DNA of 32,704 nucleotides from Candidatus Arsenophonus triatominarum (GTDB lineage Bacteria; Pseudomonadota; Gammaproteobacteria; Enterobacterales; Enterobacteriaceae): NCBI RefSeq assembly GCF_001640365.1, contig NZ_LWMI01000002.1, positions 1 to 32,704 of the forward strand, read 5' to 3'. Shown piece by piece: positions 22,201 to 32,401 of this stretch (position 1 is its first letter; each line of letters starts with the position of its first letter). The notes under the pieces were generated by a model. It saw only the letters and a program-made list of their open reading frames with translations, ran no database searches and was not told where the DNA came from. The position numbers and the translations under genes were made by a program.

Positions 22201-23222
22201 ACCTGAGTTCGGGATAAGAAATAAAGTGAAAGTCTTGCTATTCAAATAGTTGAATGTGCATATTTCGTTAAAATACTCTAACATAACAATCTGGTTAAAG
22301 AGTAGAGCATTGTTAAACAATGATGGAAAATCTTACTGAACTTTATTGCCTGATAGATGATTTTTGTAAAGACTTCGAGCCAAAAATGCATGAAATTTTG
22401 CTGAATAACGGTAGTAAGCGTCGTAGACGGTCTACTCAGCTTTCATTGGCTGAAATGATGACACTGGTTGTTTTGTTTCATCAACTCCGATTCAGCCAAT
22501 TCAAGGTATTTTATCTCTATTATGTCCGTTTATATCTCAGGAAGGAATTTCCTAACTTGCCATCATATTCACGCTGCGTAGAGTTACTTCCGCGCAGTGC
22601 CTTAGCTTTAACGGCACTGTTTGAGTCAATTAAGGGAAAGTGCACGGGTCTGTCGGTTGCCGATTCTACTCCGATAGCTGTGTATGATAACTTACGGATC
22701 CGCCGGCATAAAGTCTTCGATGGGATAGCTGAACGAGGAAAAACCTCAACAGGTTGGTTCTTTGGTTTCAAACTTCATGTAATTATCAATCAATTGGGGG
22801 AAATACTCAGTTTTCGACTTACACCAGGAAACACAGATGATCGGAAACCATTGCCTGAGCTGATAAAAGATCTTTCTAGTTGTTTGTATGCGGATAAAGG
22901 GTATTTATCGGCTTCACTGAAACAGCAACTGAAAACAATGGGAATTAACCTTATAACGAATATCAAGAAGAAAATGAAGCCTGTTGAACAGACTTATTTC
23001 GACAAAGCCATCTTGCGTCATCGTTCTGTCATTGAAACGGTATTTGATGAGTTAAAAAATCTTTGTCAGATAGCGCATACGCGGCACCGCTCTCCTGCTA
23101 ACTTTGTAGTGAATTTATTAGCAGGGCTGGTTGCATATTGTTTAATTCCATCTAAACCAAAGATACCGGTGGCAGGAACATATCTTCAAGCATAATTGAT
23201 AATGCTTATCCCGAACTCAGGT
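22201..23222 (+). mobile_element. IS982-family element, copy 1 (complete, 1022 bp)
   Basis: The element is bounded by the inverted repeats ACCTGAGTTCGGGATAAG and CTTATCCCGAACTCAGGT. A 7-bp direct duplication TATCATA flanks it (22194-22200 and 23223-23229). Excising it restores the reading frame of the minus-strand metallopeptidase gene (VYDN|YLID). The transposase is intact. Confidence 0.95.
22323..23195 (+). CDS. IS982-family transposase
   Basis: A DDE transposase of about 290 residues, the normal IS982 size. The catalytic residues are visible: first Asp in SVADSTPIAV, second Asp in CLYADKGYLS, and Glu in RSVIETVFDELKNL. The N-terminus MENLTELYCLIDDFCKDFEP is typical of the family. The start at 22323 is chosen over the adjacent ATG at 22320 on family grounds. 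This copy has no visible lesion and could be the active source of the broken copy 2. Confidence 0.9.
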   Translation: MENLTELYCLIDDFCKDFEPKMHEILLNNGSKRRRRSTQLSLAEMMTLVVLFHQLRFSQFKVFYLYYVRLYLRKEFPNLPSYSRCVELLPRSALALTALFESIKGKCTGLSVADSTPIAVYDNLRIRRHKVFDGIAERGKTSTGWFFGFKLHVIINQLGEILSFRLTPGNTDDRKPLPELIKDLSSCLYADKGYLSASLKQQLKTMGINLITNIKKKMKPVEQTYFDKAILRHRSVIETVFDELKNLCQIAHTRHRSPANFVVNLLAGLVAYCLIPSKPKIPVAGTYLQA

Positions 23223-23479
23223 TATCATAGACTTCATTATAACATTCTATATTTCTTGGATTTGCCATAATTCCAATATCCACTGCCATGTGATTAATAA
23301 TTTCTCGTTGGATCTCAATATTTTTAATCGTCGCAGCACCTTCACTGTCTAAAAAATGAGAAACAAAATTTGATTTAGATTTTATATTTGGCTTTGCTGC
23401 ATAAAAAATATGCCCAATTTCATGGGATAGCGCTTGAATAGTCAAATTGGATGATTCAATATTCGATTTGAAATAAATA
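23223..23479 (-). pseudogene. Metallopeptidase pseudogene, central piece with HEXXH
   Basis: The minus strand encodes IQALSHEIGHIFYAAKPNIK, which contains the zinc-binding HEIGH motif. FLDSEGAATIKNIEIQREII follows, and its Glu could be the third zinc ligand, then HMAVDIGIMANPRNIECYNE and VYDN. IS982 copies border both sides. The restored protein would be about 220 residues with no visible membrane segment. The family is not recognised beyond a zincin-type metallopeptidase. A single-base frameshift is also inferred near 23455-23465. Confidence 0.75.
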
Positions 23480-23506
23480 ACCTGAGTTCGGGATAAGCAT
23501 TATCAA

Positions 23507-23720
23507 TTATGCTTGAAGATATGTTCCTGCCACCGGTATCTTTGGTTTAGATGGAATTAAACAATATGCAACCAGCCCTGCTAATAAATTCACTACAAAG
23601 TTAGCAGGAGAGCGGTGCCGCGTATGCGCTATCTGACAAAGATTTTTTAACTCATCAAATACCGTTTCAATGACAGAACGATGACGCAAGATGGCTTTGT
23701 CGAAACAAGTCTGTTCAACA
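23507..23720 (-). pseudogene. IS982 copy 2 transposase, C-terminal fragment
   Basis: The last ~70 codons of the IS982 transposase (EQTCFDKAILRHRSVIETVF to GTYLQA), identical to copy 1 apart from Tyr to Cys in QTYFDK. It includes the catalytic Glu. It is separated from its N-terminal part (27148-27806) by the IS256 insertion. Confidence 0.9.
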
Positions 23721-24340
23721 AGGTAGTGTTCAAAAATCAGTGTCATATCTTAAACTCAAAAAAAGAGGTATGACAATATGAGAAATCAATCATTTAATTT
23801 TGATGAAGCGTTGAAGCAGTTACAATCAGGTAAAAATTTACTCGGTACGGATGGAATACTCACACCACTCATAAAACAGCTGACCGAAGCTGCCCTGCAG
23901 GCAGAAATAGAACACTACCTATCGACAACGTCAATCGATACGCGTAAAAATGGCTATACTCGAAAAACGGTTAAATCGACATCAGGTCAATTTAAACTGA
24001 AAACGCCCCCGAGACAGGTCAGGTGCTTTTGAGCCTCAGCTCATTAAGAAAAATCAGACAAAATTATCAGAGGATATTGATAACAAAATCCTATCGTTAT
24101 TTGTATTAGGCATGAGTTATCGTGATATTCAAAAACATGTTGCAGAATTATATGGACTGGAAATATCAGATGGAGCTATTACGCATATTACTGATAAATT
24201 ACTCCCTGAATTAAAAGCCTGGCAACAACGCCCTCTGGAGGCGCTCTATCCTTTTGTCTGGCTCGATTGTAGTGGCATACTAAATTTGGCCACCTAAGTT
24301 GAGGTGATATGCTTACCTCATAATTTTTATAGGTGCCGAA

Positions 24341-25506
<1,166 letters not shown>

Positions 25507-25677
25507 CCACTACAGATGCCATTCATTGCAAGATAAAACATGATGGTCACTATATCAATAAGGCAATCTACGCAGTACTTGGACTAACCACCGATGGGCA
25601 TAAGGAATTGTTAGGACTCTATATGTCTGAAACAGAAGGAGCACATCATTGGCTGAGCGTTCTGACTGACTTACATA

Positions 25678-26558
25678 TAGCTAGGCGACTTAATTTTGAT
25701 TACAAGGTGTGTTATGAGTTATACAATTGATTTTCGACGTAAAGTAATATCTGTAAGGAAAGCCGAAGGTTTAACAATTCGAGAAACTGCGAAACAATTC
25801 CGTATTGGAAAAGCGTCTTTAGTACGTTGGCTTAAACGACCAGAGCCAAAAAATTCAACGCCACGTAAGAGGAAGCTCGATAAAAATGCTTTAGCAAAAG
25901 ATGTGGAACAGTATCCAGATGCTTACCAAAAGGAACGGGCAGAGCGATTCGGTGTTTGTAAAAAGACTATTTGGCAATCCCTTAAAAAGCTGGGATTAAC
26001 CTATAAAAAAAACTCTATTCCATCCAAAAACCAACGAAAGCGACAGGCTGGCACATCAGCAAAAAAGACAACAGTATGAAAAAAAAGATAAATCTGTTGT
26101 TTTTATTGATGAAAGTGGTTTTTCACATGACACTCCACGAACTCACGGCTATTCCCCAAAAGGTCACCGTTGTTTTGGCCTGAAAAACTGGGGTGCTAAG
26201 GGAAGAACAAATGTTATTGGCGCTTTATTGGGAACAACCCTTTTTGCTATCGGATTATTTGATTGCAATATTAACCGTGATGTTTTTTATGTTTGGATCA
26301 CAAAAATATTGCTCCCAGAACTTCCTGAAAATTCTGTTATTTTTATGGACAACGCTAGCTTTCACAAAGGTAAGAATATTGAACAGGCAATTATAAACGC
26401 AGGACACCAGATAGAATATTTGCCTGTGTATTCACCAGATTTAAATCCTATAGAACATAAATGGTCTCAAGCTAAACGTAAAAAGATGGAAACAGGATGC
26501 ACTATCGATGACCTGTTTTTAATACATATGCTGTAATCAAAATTAAGTCGCCTAGCTA
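25678..26558 (+). mobile_element. IS630-family element, copy 2 (881 bp)
   Basis: It has the same terminal repeats and length as copy 1, with TA on both sides (25676-25677, 26559-26560). Removing it and one TA restores TDLH|NRGIQD in the IS256 transposase. It inserted in the same IS256 element as the IS3 copy but at a separate site, so their relative order cannot be told. Confidence 0.94.
25714..26536 (+). CDS. IS630-family transposase, two overlapping frames
   Basis: It is identical in predicted protein to the copy at 9195-10017. The first frame runs from 25714 to 26079. The DDE part continues in another frame to 26536. The two meet at A8 (26005-26012). The helix-turn-helix and all three acidic catalytic residues are encoded. 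Confidence 0.8.
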
Positions 26559-27147
26559 TAACCGTGGTATACAAGATATTTTAATCGCTTGTGTTGACGG
26601 ATTAAAAGGGTTTCCAGAAGCGATAGCCAGTATTTTCCCGCAGACAGAAGTTCAGCTATGCGTAGTTCATCAAATTTGCAATAGCTTACGTTATTGCCAG
26701 TAAAGACCAAAAAGCCTTTATGGCTGATTTTAAGCCGGTTTATCGTGCAGATACTAAAGCGGCTGCTGAGCTTGCCCTTGATGAACTGGAAACGAAATGG
26801 GGTGAAAAATACCCGATAGTGCTAGAATCCTGGCGAAGTAAATGGGAGTTGCTCAGTGCTTATTTTCGATACCCTAAAGCCATTAGAAAACCCATTTATA
26901 CGACCAATGCAGTAGAGGCGGTTCATCGGCAATTTAGGAAATTAACTAAAACCAAAGGGGCTTTTCCTAATGAAAACAGCTTATTAAAATTATTCTATAT
27001 TGGCATCAATCAGGTATCCAACAAATGGACTATGCCGATTATTAACTGGGCGTTAACCATTGCTCAATTGTCCATCTATTTTAAAGGGCGCCTAGATGGT
27101 ATAATCAAAATATAAAATCCCCTGACACAGAATTATGGACACCCTCC

Positions 27148-27806
27148 TCAACAGGCTTCATTTTCTTCTTGATATTCGTTATAAGGTTAATTCCCATTGT
27201 TTTCAGTTGCTGTTTCAGTGAAGCCGATAAATACCCTTTATCCGCATACAAACAACCAGAAAGATCTTTTATCAGCTCAGGTAATGGTTTCCGATCATCT
27301 GTGTTTCCTGGTGTAAGTCGAAAACTGAGTATTTCCCCCAATTGATTGATAATTACATGAAGTTTGAAACCAAAGAACCAACCTGTTGAGGTTTTTCCTC
27401 GTTCAGCTATCCCATCGAAGACTTTATGCCGGCGGATCCGTAAGTTATCACACACAGCTATCGGAGTAGAATCGGCAACCGACAGACTCGTGCACTTTCC
27501 CTTAATTGACTCAAACAGTGCCGTTAAAGCTAAGGCACTGCGCGGAAGTAACTCTACGCAGCGTGAATATGATGGTAAGTTAGGAAATCCCTTCCTGAGA
27601 TATAAACGGACATGATAGAGATAAAATACCTTGAATTGTCTGAATCGGAGTTGATGAAACAAAACAACCAGTGTCATCATTTCAGCCAATGAAAGCTGAG
27701 TAGACCGTCTACGACGCTTACTACCGTTATTCAGCAAAATTTCATGCATTGGCTCGAAGTCTTTACAAAAATCATCCATCAGGCAATAAAGTTCAGTAAG
27801 ATTTTC
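27148..27806 (-). pseudogene. IS982 copy 2 transposase, N-terminal fragment
   Basis: The N-terminal ~220 residues of the IS982 transposase, from MENLTELYCLMDDFCKDFEP to KKKMKPVE, where the IS256 element enters. The first two catalytic Asp are present (VADSTP, YADKGY). It lacks one Lys codon relative to copy 1. Confidence 0.9.
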
Positions 27807-27926
27807 CATCATTGTTTAACAATGCTCTACGCTTTAACCAGATTGTTAGAGTATTTTAACGAAATATGCGCATTCAACTATTTGAATAGCAAGACTTTCA
27901 CTTTATTTCTTATCCCGAACTCAGGT

Positions 27927-28256
27927 TAAATACAGTTTCCGTCTTAAATCGGTAGCGGTTCTTTGCCCCCGTTGGGCTACAACTAATTTCCAACCATCAA
28001 TTTCTAATGTTTCCAGTGCCCGACTCAATGTAGGTGAACTTGTAATAAGCGCTTGTGTTTTTTCAGAAAATCGAACCATTTTGCCCTGAGTATATTCAAT
28101 TTTCTCATCCAAAAAATAAGTAGACATAGGCGCCATATTCAGTAAGTCTGAAAATTGATTATTTTTATGTTCTATTTTCGGTTCAACAACATTTTCCATT
28201 AATTTCTGGCAACGAGGTAATAGCTTACTCAAACAATAATTCCTCATTAACAACAA
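27927..28256 (-). pseudogene. Metallopeptidase pseudogene, N-terminal piece
   Basis: The open frame MLLMRNYCLSKLLPRCQKLM to WKLVVAQRG covers the first ~90 residues. An extra base in a run of five C on the plus strand (27966-27970) then shifts it. The alternative frame reads KNRYRFKTETVFISNRI, which leads naturally into SNLTIQALSHEIGH of the central piece. SPTLSRALETLEIDGWKLVV has no hydrophobic signal before it. The function is unknown. It could be a secreted effector or toxin, but nothing in the sequence proves export. In E. coli fic and yhfG occupy this place between pabA and ppiA. Confidence 0.7.
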
Positions 28257-28394
28257 GATAACGATATAAATTAATAAACTGATGGAAATTTTGTTTTATT
28301 ATAAAGTAAAGTCCTGCCATTAATAGCAAAATAAAGACAGGTAAATTATTTTAGTTTTCTTATTGTAATTAAATATCGGTAGTTATGTTAAATT

Positions 28395-28423
28395 TAATAG
28401 CAGAAAAATATTTCCTGCTATTA
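28395..28423 (-). terminator. Possible ppiA terminator hairpin
   Basis: A perfect 9-bp stem, TAATAGCAG/CTGCTATTA, with an 11-base loop lies just after the ppiA stop on the minus strand. Only a weak AATTTAA follows, so termination strength is uncertain. Confidence 0.45.
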
Positions 28424-28429
28424 GATAAA

Positions 28430-28996
28430 TTATTCAATACTGGCAGAAATAATTTTTATTTCTTGAGTTGGCACATTTTGGTAAGGATCAATATCTTTTG
28501 TTTTCACTTTCGAAACTTTGTCAACAACATCCATTCCTTTAATCACTTTACCAAAAACAGCATAACCAAAATCACGTTGGCCATGATCTAAGAATGCATT
28601 ATCTGCTATGTTGATAAAAAATTGGCTAGTAGCACTATCCTTAGCTGTTGCACGCGCCATTGCAATGGTTCCACGTAAATTACGTAACCCATTATCAGCT
28701 TCATTTTTGATTGGCGAGCGAATATTTAATTGAGGTTGTAAATCACTAATAAAACCACCACCTTGGATCATAAAACCTGGGATCACACGATGGAAAATAG
28801 TATTTTGATAGTAACCTGCTTTTACATACTGAATGAAATTCTCCGTTGTTATAGGCGCTGCTTTATTATTTAACTCAAGTTCGATCTCACCTTCCGAAGT
28901 CACTAATTTAACGATAGTACCTCCTGCTGCAACAGCAAATGAAGAGATACTAACCATATATGCTACCAGTAGCGGCACAAAAAAACGCTTTAACAT
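28430..28996 (-). CDS. ppiA: Periplasmic peptidyl-prolyl cis-trans isomerase A (cyclophilin)
   Basis: PpiA speeds cis-trans isomerisation of prolyl bonds in periplasmic proteins. The 188-residue precursor starts with a Sec signal peptide ([20 protein letters not shown], cleavage likely after AVAA, about residue 24). The cyclophilin domain includes the catalytic-site segment [35 protein letters not shown] and [15 protein letters not shown]. coli PpiA is 190 residues. In E. coli it lies near pabA, and here the metallopeptidase/IS block separates the two. It appears intact. Confidence 0.94.
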   Translation of the reverse strand: MLKRFFVPLLVAYMVSISSFAVAAGGTIVKLVTSEGEIELELNNKAAPITTENFIQYVKAGYYQNTIFHRVIPGFMIQGGGFISDLQPQLNIRSPIKNEADNGLRNLRGTIAMARATAKDSATSQFFINIADNAFLDHGQRDFGYAVFGKVIKGMDVVDKVSKVKTKDIDPYQNVPTQEIKIISASIE

Positions 28997-29279
28997 TCAA
29001 GTTCCTTTTAATTATATTTTAGATGAAAATGTAAGCTAAAATTTAGTACCGTCAGATCATTATACTAAGTAAAAATACATAACTTGCCTAAATTGACCTA
29101 ATTAAATAATAGGATCTATTCTGTCACATTCCATATTTTTTTCTTATGTAAAAAATGTTATTTTTAATAAAATTCATTAACACATAATAATCTATCTTTC
29201 ATGTAGCTATCACGATCTTAATTTATCCTCTTAAAGGTATAATTTCTCTAATTTAAGCCGAAATCAGCGAGAAACAATG
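28997..29279. other. ppiA-engB divergent intergenic region
   Basis: About 280 bp of AT-rich DNA between divergent genes. A TATAAT-like -10 for engB lies at about 29238-29243 (GGTATAATTTC). In E. coli these genes are far apart on the chromosome, so a rearrangement point lies here. Confidence 0.45.
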
Positions 29280-29903
29280 ATGACAAACAAAAAATATAAC
29301 TATCATCAGACAAAATTTGTCACAAGCGCGCCTGATATTCGCCATTTACCAAACGATCATGGTATAGAAATTGCTTTCGCTGGACGTTCTAACGCCGGTA
29401 AATCCAGTGCATTAAATGCACTTACCCAACAAAAAAATCTAGCCCGTACCAGTAAAACACCTGGCAGAACACAGCTAATCAATTTGTTCGAAGTTGCAGA
29501 GGGTATTAGGCTGGTTGATTTACCTGGTTACGGCTATGCAGAAGTCCCTGAATCGATTAAACGCCAATGGCAACAAGCATTAGGTGAATATTTACAAAAA
29601 AGAACATGTTTAAAAGGATTGATAATATTAATGGACATTCGTCATCCATTAAAAGATATGGATATACAAATGATTGAATGGTCTGTAGCAATGAATATCC
29701 CAATATTGGTATTGCTAAACAAAGCAGACAAACTAGTACCAAATAAACAAAAAGCTCAAATCATAGCAGTACGTAATAGATTAAAAATAGTGGCGGGTAA
29801 TATACAAGTTGAAACCTTTTCTTCATTGAAAAAAATAGGTATCGATAAATTACAACTTAAATTAGATGAATGGTTCAACGAGCACCATTCTGAGCATAAT
29901 TAG
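29280..29903 (+). CDS. engB: Ribosome biogenesis GTPase EngB (YihA/YsxC)
   Basis: EngB is an essential small GTPase needed for assembly of the large ribosomal subunit. The G motifs are all present: G1 GRSNAGKS (residues 35-42), G2 region [10 protein letters not shown]3 [12 protein letters not shown]4 NKAD and G5 FSSLKK. The protein has 207 residues from the second of two adjacent ATGs, chosen because [13 protein letters not shown] aligns with E. coli MTNLNYQQTHF. The C-terminal [14 protein letters not shown] resembles the E. coli tail. The convergent spf remnant follows, as in E. coli. Confidence 0.94.
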   Translation: MTNKKYNYHQTKFVTSAPDIRHLPNDHGIEIAFAGRSNAGKSSALNALTQQKNLARTSKTPGRTQLINLFEVAEGIRLVDLPGYGYAEVPESIKRQWQQALGEYLQKRTCLKGLIILMDIRHPLKDMDIQMIEWSVAMNIPILVLLNKADKLVPNKQKAQIIAVRNRLKIVAGNIQVETFSSLKKIGIDKLQLKLDEWFNEHHSEHN

Positions 29904-29965
29904 TCTGCATGATGGATAATTAGAGGGCTTTGTTTATCACTACTGTCGCATTTTCTTAAAAACAA

Positions 29966-30050
29966 ATAAAAAAATGCTCTAGTCAATTATTTGACTAGAG
30001 CAGCTTAATAATTAGCTTATTACATAGAGTAATAGATTTTAAAAATAGAA
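29966..30050 (-). ncRNA. spf: Spot 42 RNA (spf) remnant, 5' end lost
   Basis: On the minus strand GTTCTATTTTTAAAATCTAT, then TACTCTATGTAATAAG and CTAATTATTAAGC, align with the body of E. coli Spot 42 (GTTCTATCTTTCAGACCTTT, TACTTCACGTAAT). A strong terminator follows at 29975-30000. The place, convergent with engB, is the conserved position of spf. The first ~19 bases of the 109-nt RNA, and any promoter, are gone. At 30050/30051 the sequence changes to the IS91-type element. Spot 42 is an Hfq-dependent sRNA repressed by CRP-cAMP. Without its promoter this copy is probably silent. Confidence 0.75.
29967..30000 (-). terminator. spf rho-independent terminator
   Basis: GCTCTAGTCAAATAATTGACTAGAGC forms a hairpin with a 10-bp stem (29975-30000). 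A run of seven T follows on the minus strand (A-run at 29967-29973). This is the Spot 42 terminator form, with different stem bases from E. coli. It may also help end engB transcription. Confidence 0.85.
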
Positions 30051-30857
30051 CGTAGCACGCTCCGCATGAGCGGCGCAGCTACGCTGCTTCGGGGATGTTA
30101 ATGAGCTGAATACTGTTTTATGCTCTGCGAAAAGATACCCATAGGGTAATTTACTCAGATGTATATCCCGCGTCCTGCTAAACTGCTTTTCACCATCGAT
30201 GACGGCTGGAATAAATTCCTCGAAAAACACGGTGACAGCGTCAGTTCGTGGACCCGTCTCTCTGTCGAGCGTATGCTTGCCTGCGGCACTTGTTCCATGG
30301 GTGTCCGACGTTATTGTTGCGCTTCGCCTGATTGTTCTCACAGCCGTTTTTTCTGCCAGGGCTGTAAGTCAAAAGCCTGCAGCTCATGCGGTTTCAAAGC
30401 CACAGAGCAGTGGTTAGCACAGCATGTTCATATTTTACCCGACTGCGACTGGCAACATATTACTTTCACCATGCCCCATCTCCTTTGGCCTTTTTTCAAC
30501 AATAACTGGCCGCTACTTAACGCCTTGTTTCGCGCCGCCGTCCAGGCTATGCTGCAATGGGCGCGCAAACAGGGTAGCGAAATCGGTATCTTTTGTGCCT
30601 TGCACGCTTATGGCAGACAGCTCAATCAACATCCGCATATCCATGTCTCCGTCACCCGGGGCGGTTTGGATAGTAAACACGGTGTATGGCGTGAACTGTT
30701 CTTAAAAAAAAGAGTAGTCGAAGAAATTTGGAGAGGTGCTGTCATCAAGCTGCTGCGTCACAGTTATGACCTGATAAATCCTGGCCGGCTTCCCTGTCTT
30801 GGGCATATCCGTGACCGCAAGCAGTGGCGGCGTTACTTAAAGGCGCAGTACGGACGT
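30051..30857 (+). mobile_element. IS91-family element, truncated by IS21
   Basis: The element begins at or near 30051, directly after GAAC at the spf break, and is cut at 30857 by the TGTCACCG left end of an IS21-type element. A CCGC-ATGA-GCGG hairpin lies close to the left edge (about 30061-30072). It is GC-richer than its surroundings, which suggests recent arrival. Confidence 0.75.
30159..30857 (+). pseudogene. IS91-family transposase, 3'-truncated
   Basis: The first ~233 residues of an IS91-type HUH transposase. The N-terminal zinc-binding region is intact (CGTCSMGVRRYCCASPDCSH, then CQGCKSKACSSCGFKATEQW). WQHITFTMPHLLWPFF and the metal-binding HUH motif HPHIHVSVTRGG follow. The frame ends at WRRYLKAQYGR, before the catalytic-tyrosine region, where IS21 sequence enters. 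Only about half of the usual protein remains. It is distinct from the more decayed relative at 7702-9089. Confidence 0.88.
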
Positions 30858-30920
30858 TGTCACCGATCATGCAAAACTGATCCACTTGGTATTATTCGTA
30901 CATTTTTATACGGGTAATTT

Positions 30921-31960
30921 ATGTTAACCAAGGAGATATTTGTGGATATTCATGTTCGCTTTGCACAAGGACAAAGCATTCGAAAAATGGCCCGTGAACT
31001 GGGCATTTCCCGTAACACCGTAAAATATCATTTACAACAGCAGGAGATGCCAACTTATGCTAAAAGAAGTCAACAATCGAGTAAACGGCACCCTTTAAAC
31101 CTTATTTGCTTCAGCGAATTGAATTGGCTAAACCTGATTGGATCCCTGCAACAGTCCTATTTGATGAGGTAGCTGAAAGAGGCTATCAAGGCGGTATTGC
31201 TCAGTTACGTCGATTTGTTTGTCAATTTAAACCAAGCATTGTTCCCGAACCTGTCGTCTATTTTGAAACACAGCCAGGTCAACAAATGCAAATCGACTTC
31301 ACGACCATCCAGCGAGGCAAACGATCACTAAGAGCGTTTGTTGCAACGCTTGGCTACTCACGTGCTAGCTATGTAAAGTTCTTTGATAATGAGCGGACAA
31401 AAGCCTGGCAACAAGGTTTAAAAGAAGCTTTCAACTATTTTTGTGGTGTGCCACAGCAAGTATTGCGTGATAACGCAAAAGCACTCATCATCGAACCAGA
31501 TGCTTATGCAGAAGGTGAACATAAATTGCATGTCGAAATGCTTCCGATGTCGAAAGATTACGGGTTTAAATTGAGCGCTTGCAAGCCATACAGGGCAAAA
31601 ACGAAAGGTAAAGTAGAGCGCTTTAACCACTATTTAAAAAACAGCTTTATCATACCATTAAATACCGCACTTCGTGCTCATAATCTTGAACTGGATATCG
31701 AGATAGCCAATGCAAAAATGGGTCCATGGTTAGAACGAGTCGCTCATCAGCGGATTCATGGAACAACCTTAGAAAAGCCAGCAAACATATTAGCTAAGGA
31801 AGTTAAGTATCTTCTTCCCTTACCAGCAAGGGTTTGCCAATCTATCTCGCAGACTAATACGCTTAATATCCGTATCGTACCGCCCCTTGAATCTGTCAAT
31901 TTGCAACACTCAATCAGCGTATATGAAGCATTGCTGGGAGGTGAACATGTTATTGCATGA
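30921..31960 (+). pseudogene. istA: IS21 transposase IstA, one frameshift
   Basis: The N-terminal part has a helix-turn-helix (FAQGQSIRKMARELGISRNT), then a -1 shift near 31092 moves the reading into the frame PYLLQRIELAKPDWIP. From there it is open to the end. The DDE residues are present: QMQIDFTTIQ (Asp), LRDNAKALI (Asp) and GKVERFNHYL (Glu). Total length, about 345 residues, is normal. With one frameshift it is probably inactive. Its end overlaps the istB start by 14 bases, the usual IS21 arrangement. Confidence 0.85.
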
Positions 31961-32014
31961 ACAAATTGAACACCTGAGTGAGTCATTGAAATTAAATTCT
32001 GTTCCGACTCATTG
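31947..32014 (+). pseudogene. istB: IS21 helper ATPase IstB, N-terminal fragment
   Basis: GGGAGGTG precedes an ATG at 31947. The frame MLLHEQIEHLSESLKLNSVP is the start of an IstB-type ATPase, overlapping the end of istA. It is cut after 22 codons by the left end of an IS3-family element. Confidence 0.8.
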
Positions 32015-32087
32015 TGTAGTGGCATACTAAATTTGGCCACCTAAGTTGAGGTGATATGCTTACCTCATAATTTTTATAGGTGCCGAA

Positions 32088-32387
32088 ATGAGTAAAATAA
32101 TTACTGCTGAATTTAAATGTGAAACCGCCAAATTAGTCCTTGACCAAAATTACACCTACCAGGAAGCCGCGAAAGGCATGAACGTCAGTCTTTCAGCGAT
32201 TAGCCGGTGGGTAAGAGCCCTTCGTTTAGAACGTCAAGGGAAAACATCGCCTGGTCTGCCATTAACACCTGAACAAATTGAGTTCAGAGAAATGAAGAAA
32301 AAAATCCACCGGCTGGAAATGGAGAATGACATCTTAAAAAAGGCTACTGCGCTCTTAATGTCCGACTCACTGAAAAATTTTCGGTAG
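32088..32387 (+). CDS. IS3-family OrfA, copy 2
   Basis: A 99-residue helix-turn-helix protein, identical to copy 1 OrfA apart from two residues (Arg for Trp in ISRWVR and Arg for Lys in EFREM). The A6G frameshift site is at 32336-32342. The Arg version is probably ancestral. Confidence 0.9.
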   Translation: MSKIITAEFKCETAKLVLDQNYTYQEAAKGMNVSLSAISRWVRALRLERQGKTSPGLPLTPEQIEFREMKKKIHRLEMENDILKKATALLMSDSLKNFR

Positions 32388-32401
32388 TTGAAAAGCTAAG
32401 A

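Larger units (their letters stand above)
30858..32014 (+). mobile_element. IS21-family element, truncated by IS3
   Basis: The left end TGTCACCGATCATGCAAAAC followed by TGATCCACTT is typical of IS21 ends, which carry such repeated blocks. istA follows, and then the first codons of istB, which are cut at 32014 by the IS3 left end. The right end is not in the window. Confidence 0.88.

Noticed and set aside
22320..22322. Upstream ATG as the IS982 transposase start
   Set aside because: Adjacent in-frame ATG at 22323 gives the usual family N-terminus; the choice changes one residue only.
28385..28591. Plus-strand frame overlapping the ppiA end
   Set aside because: Antisense to ppiA, with a composition typical of a shadow frame.
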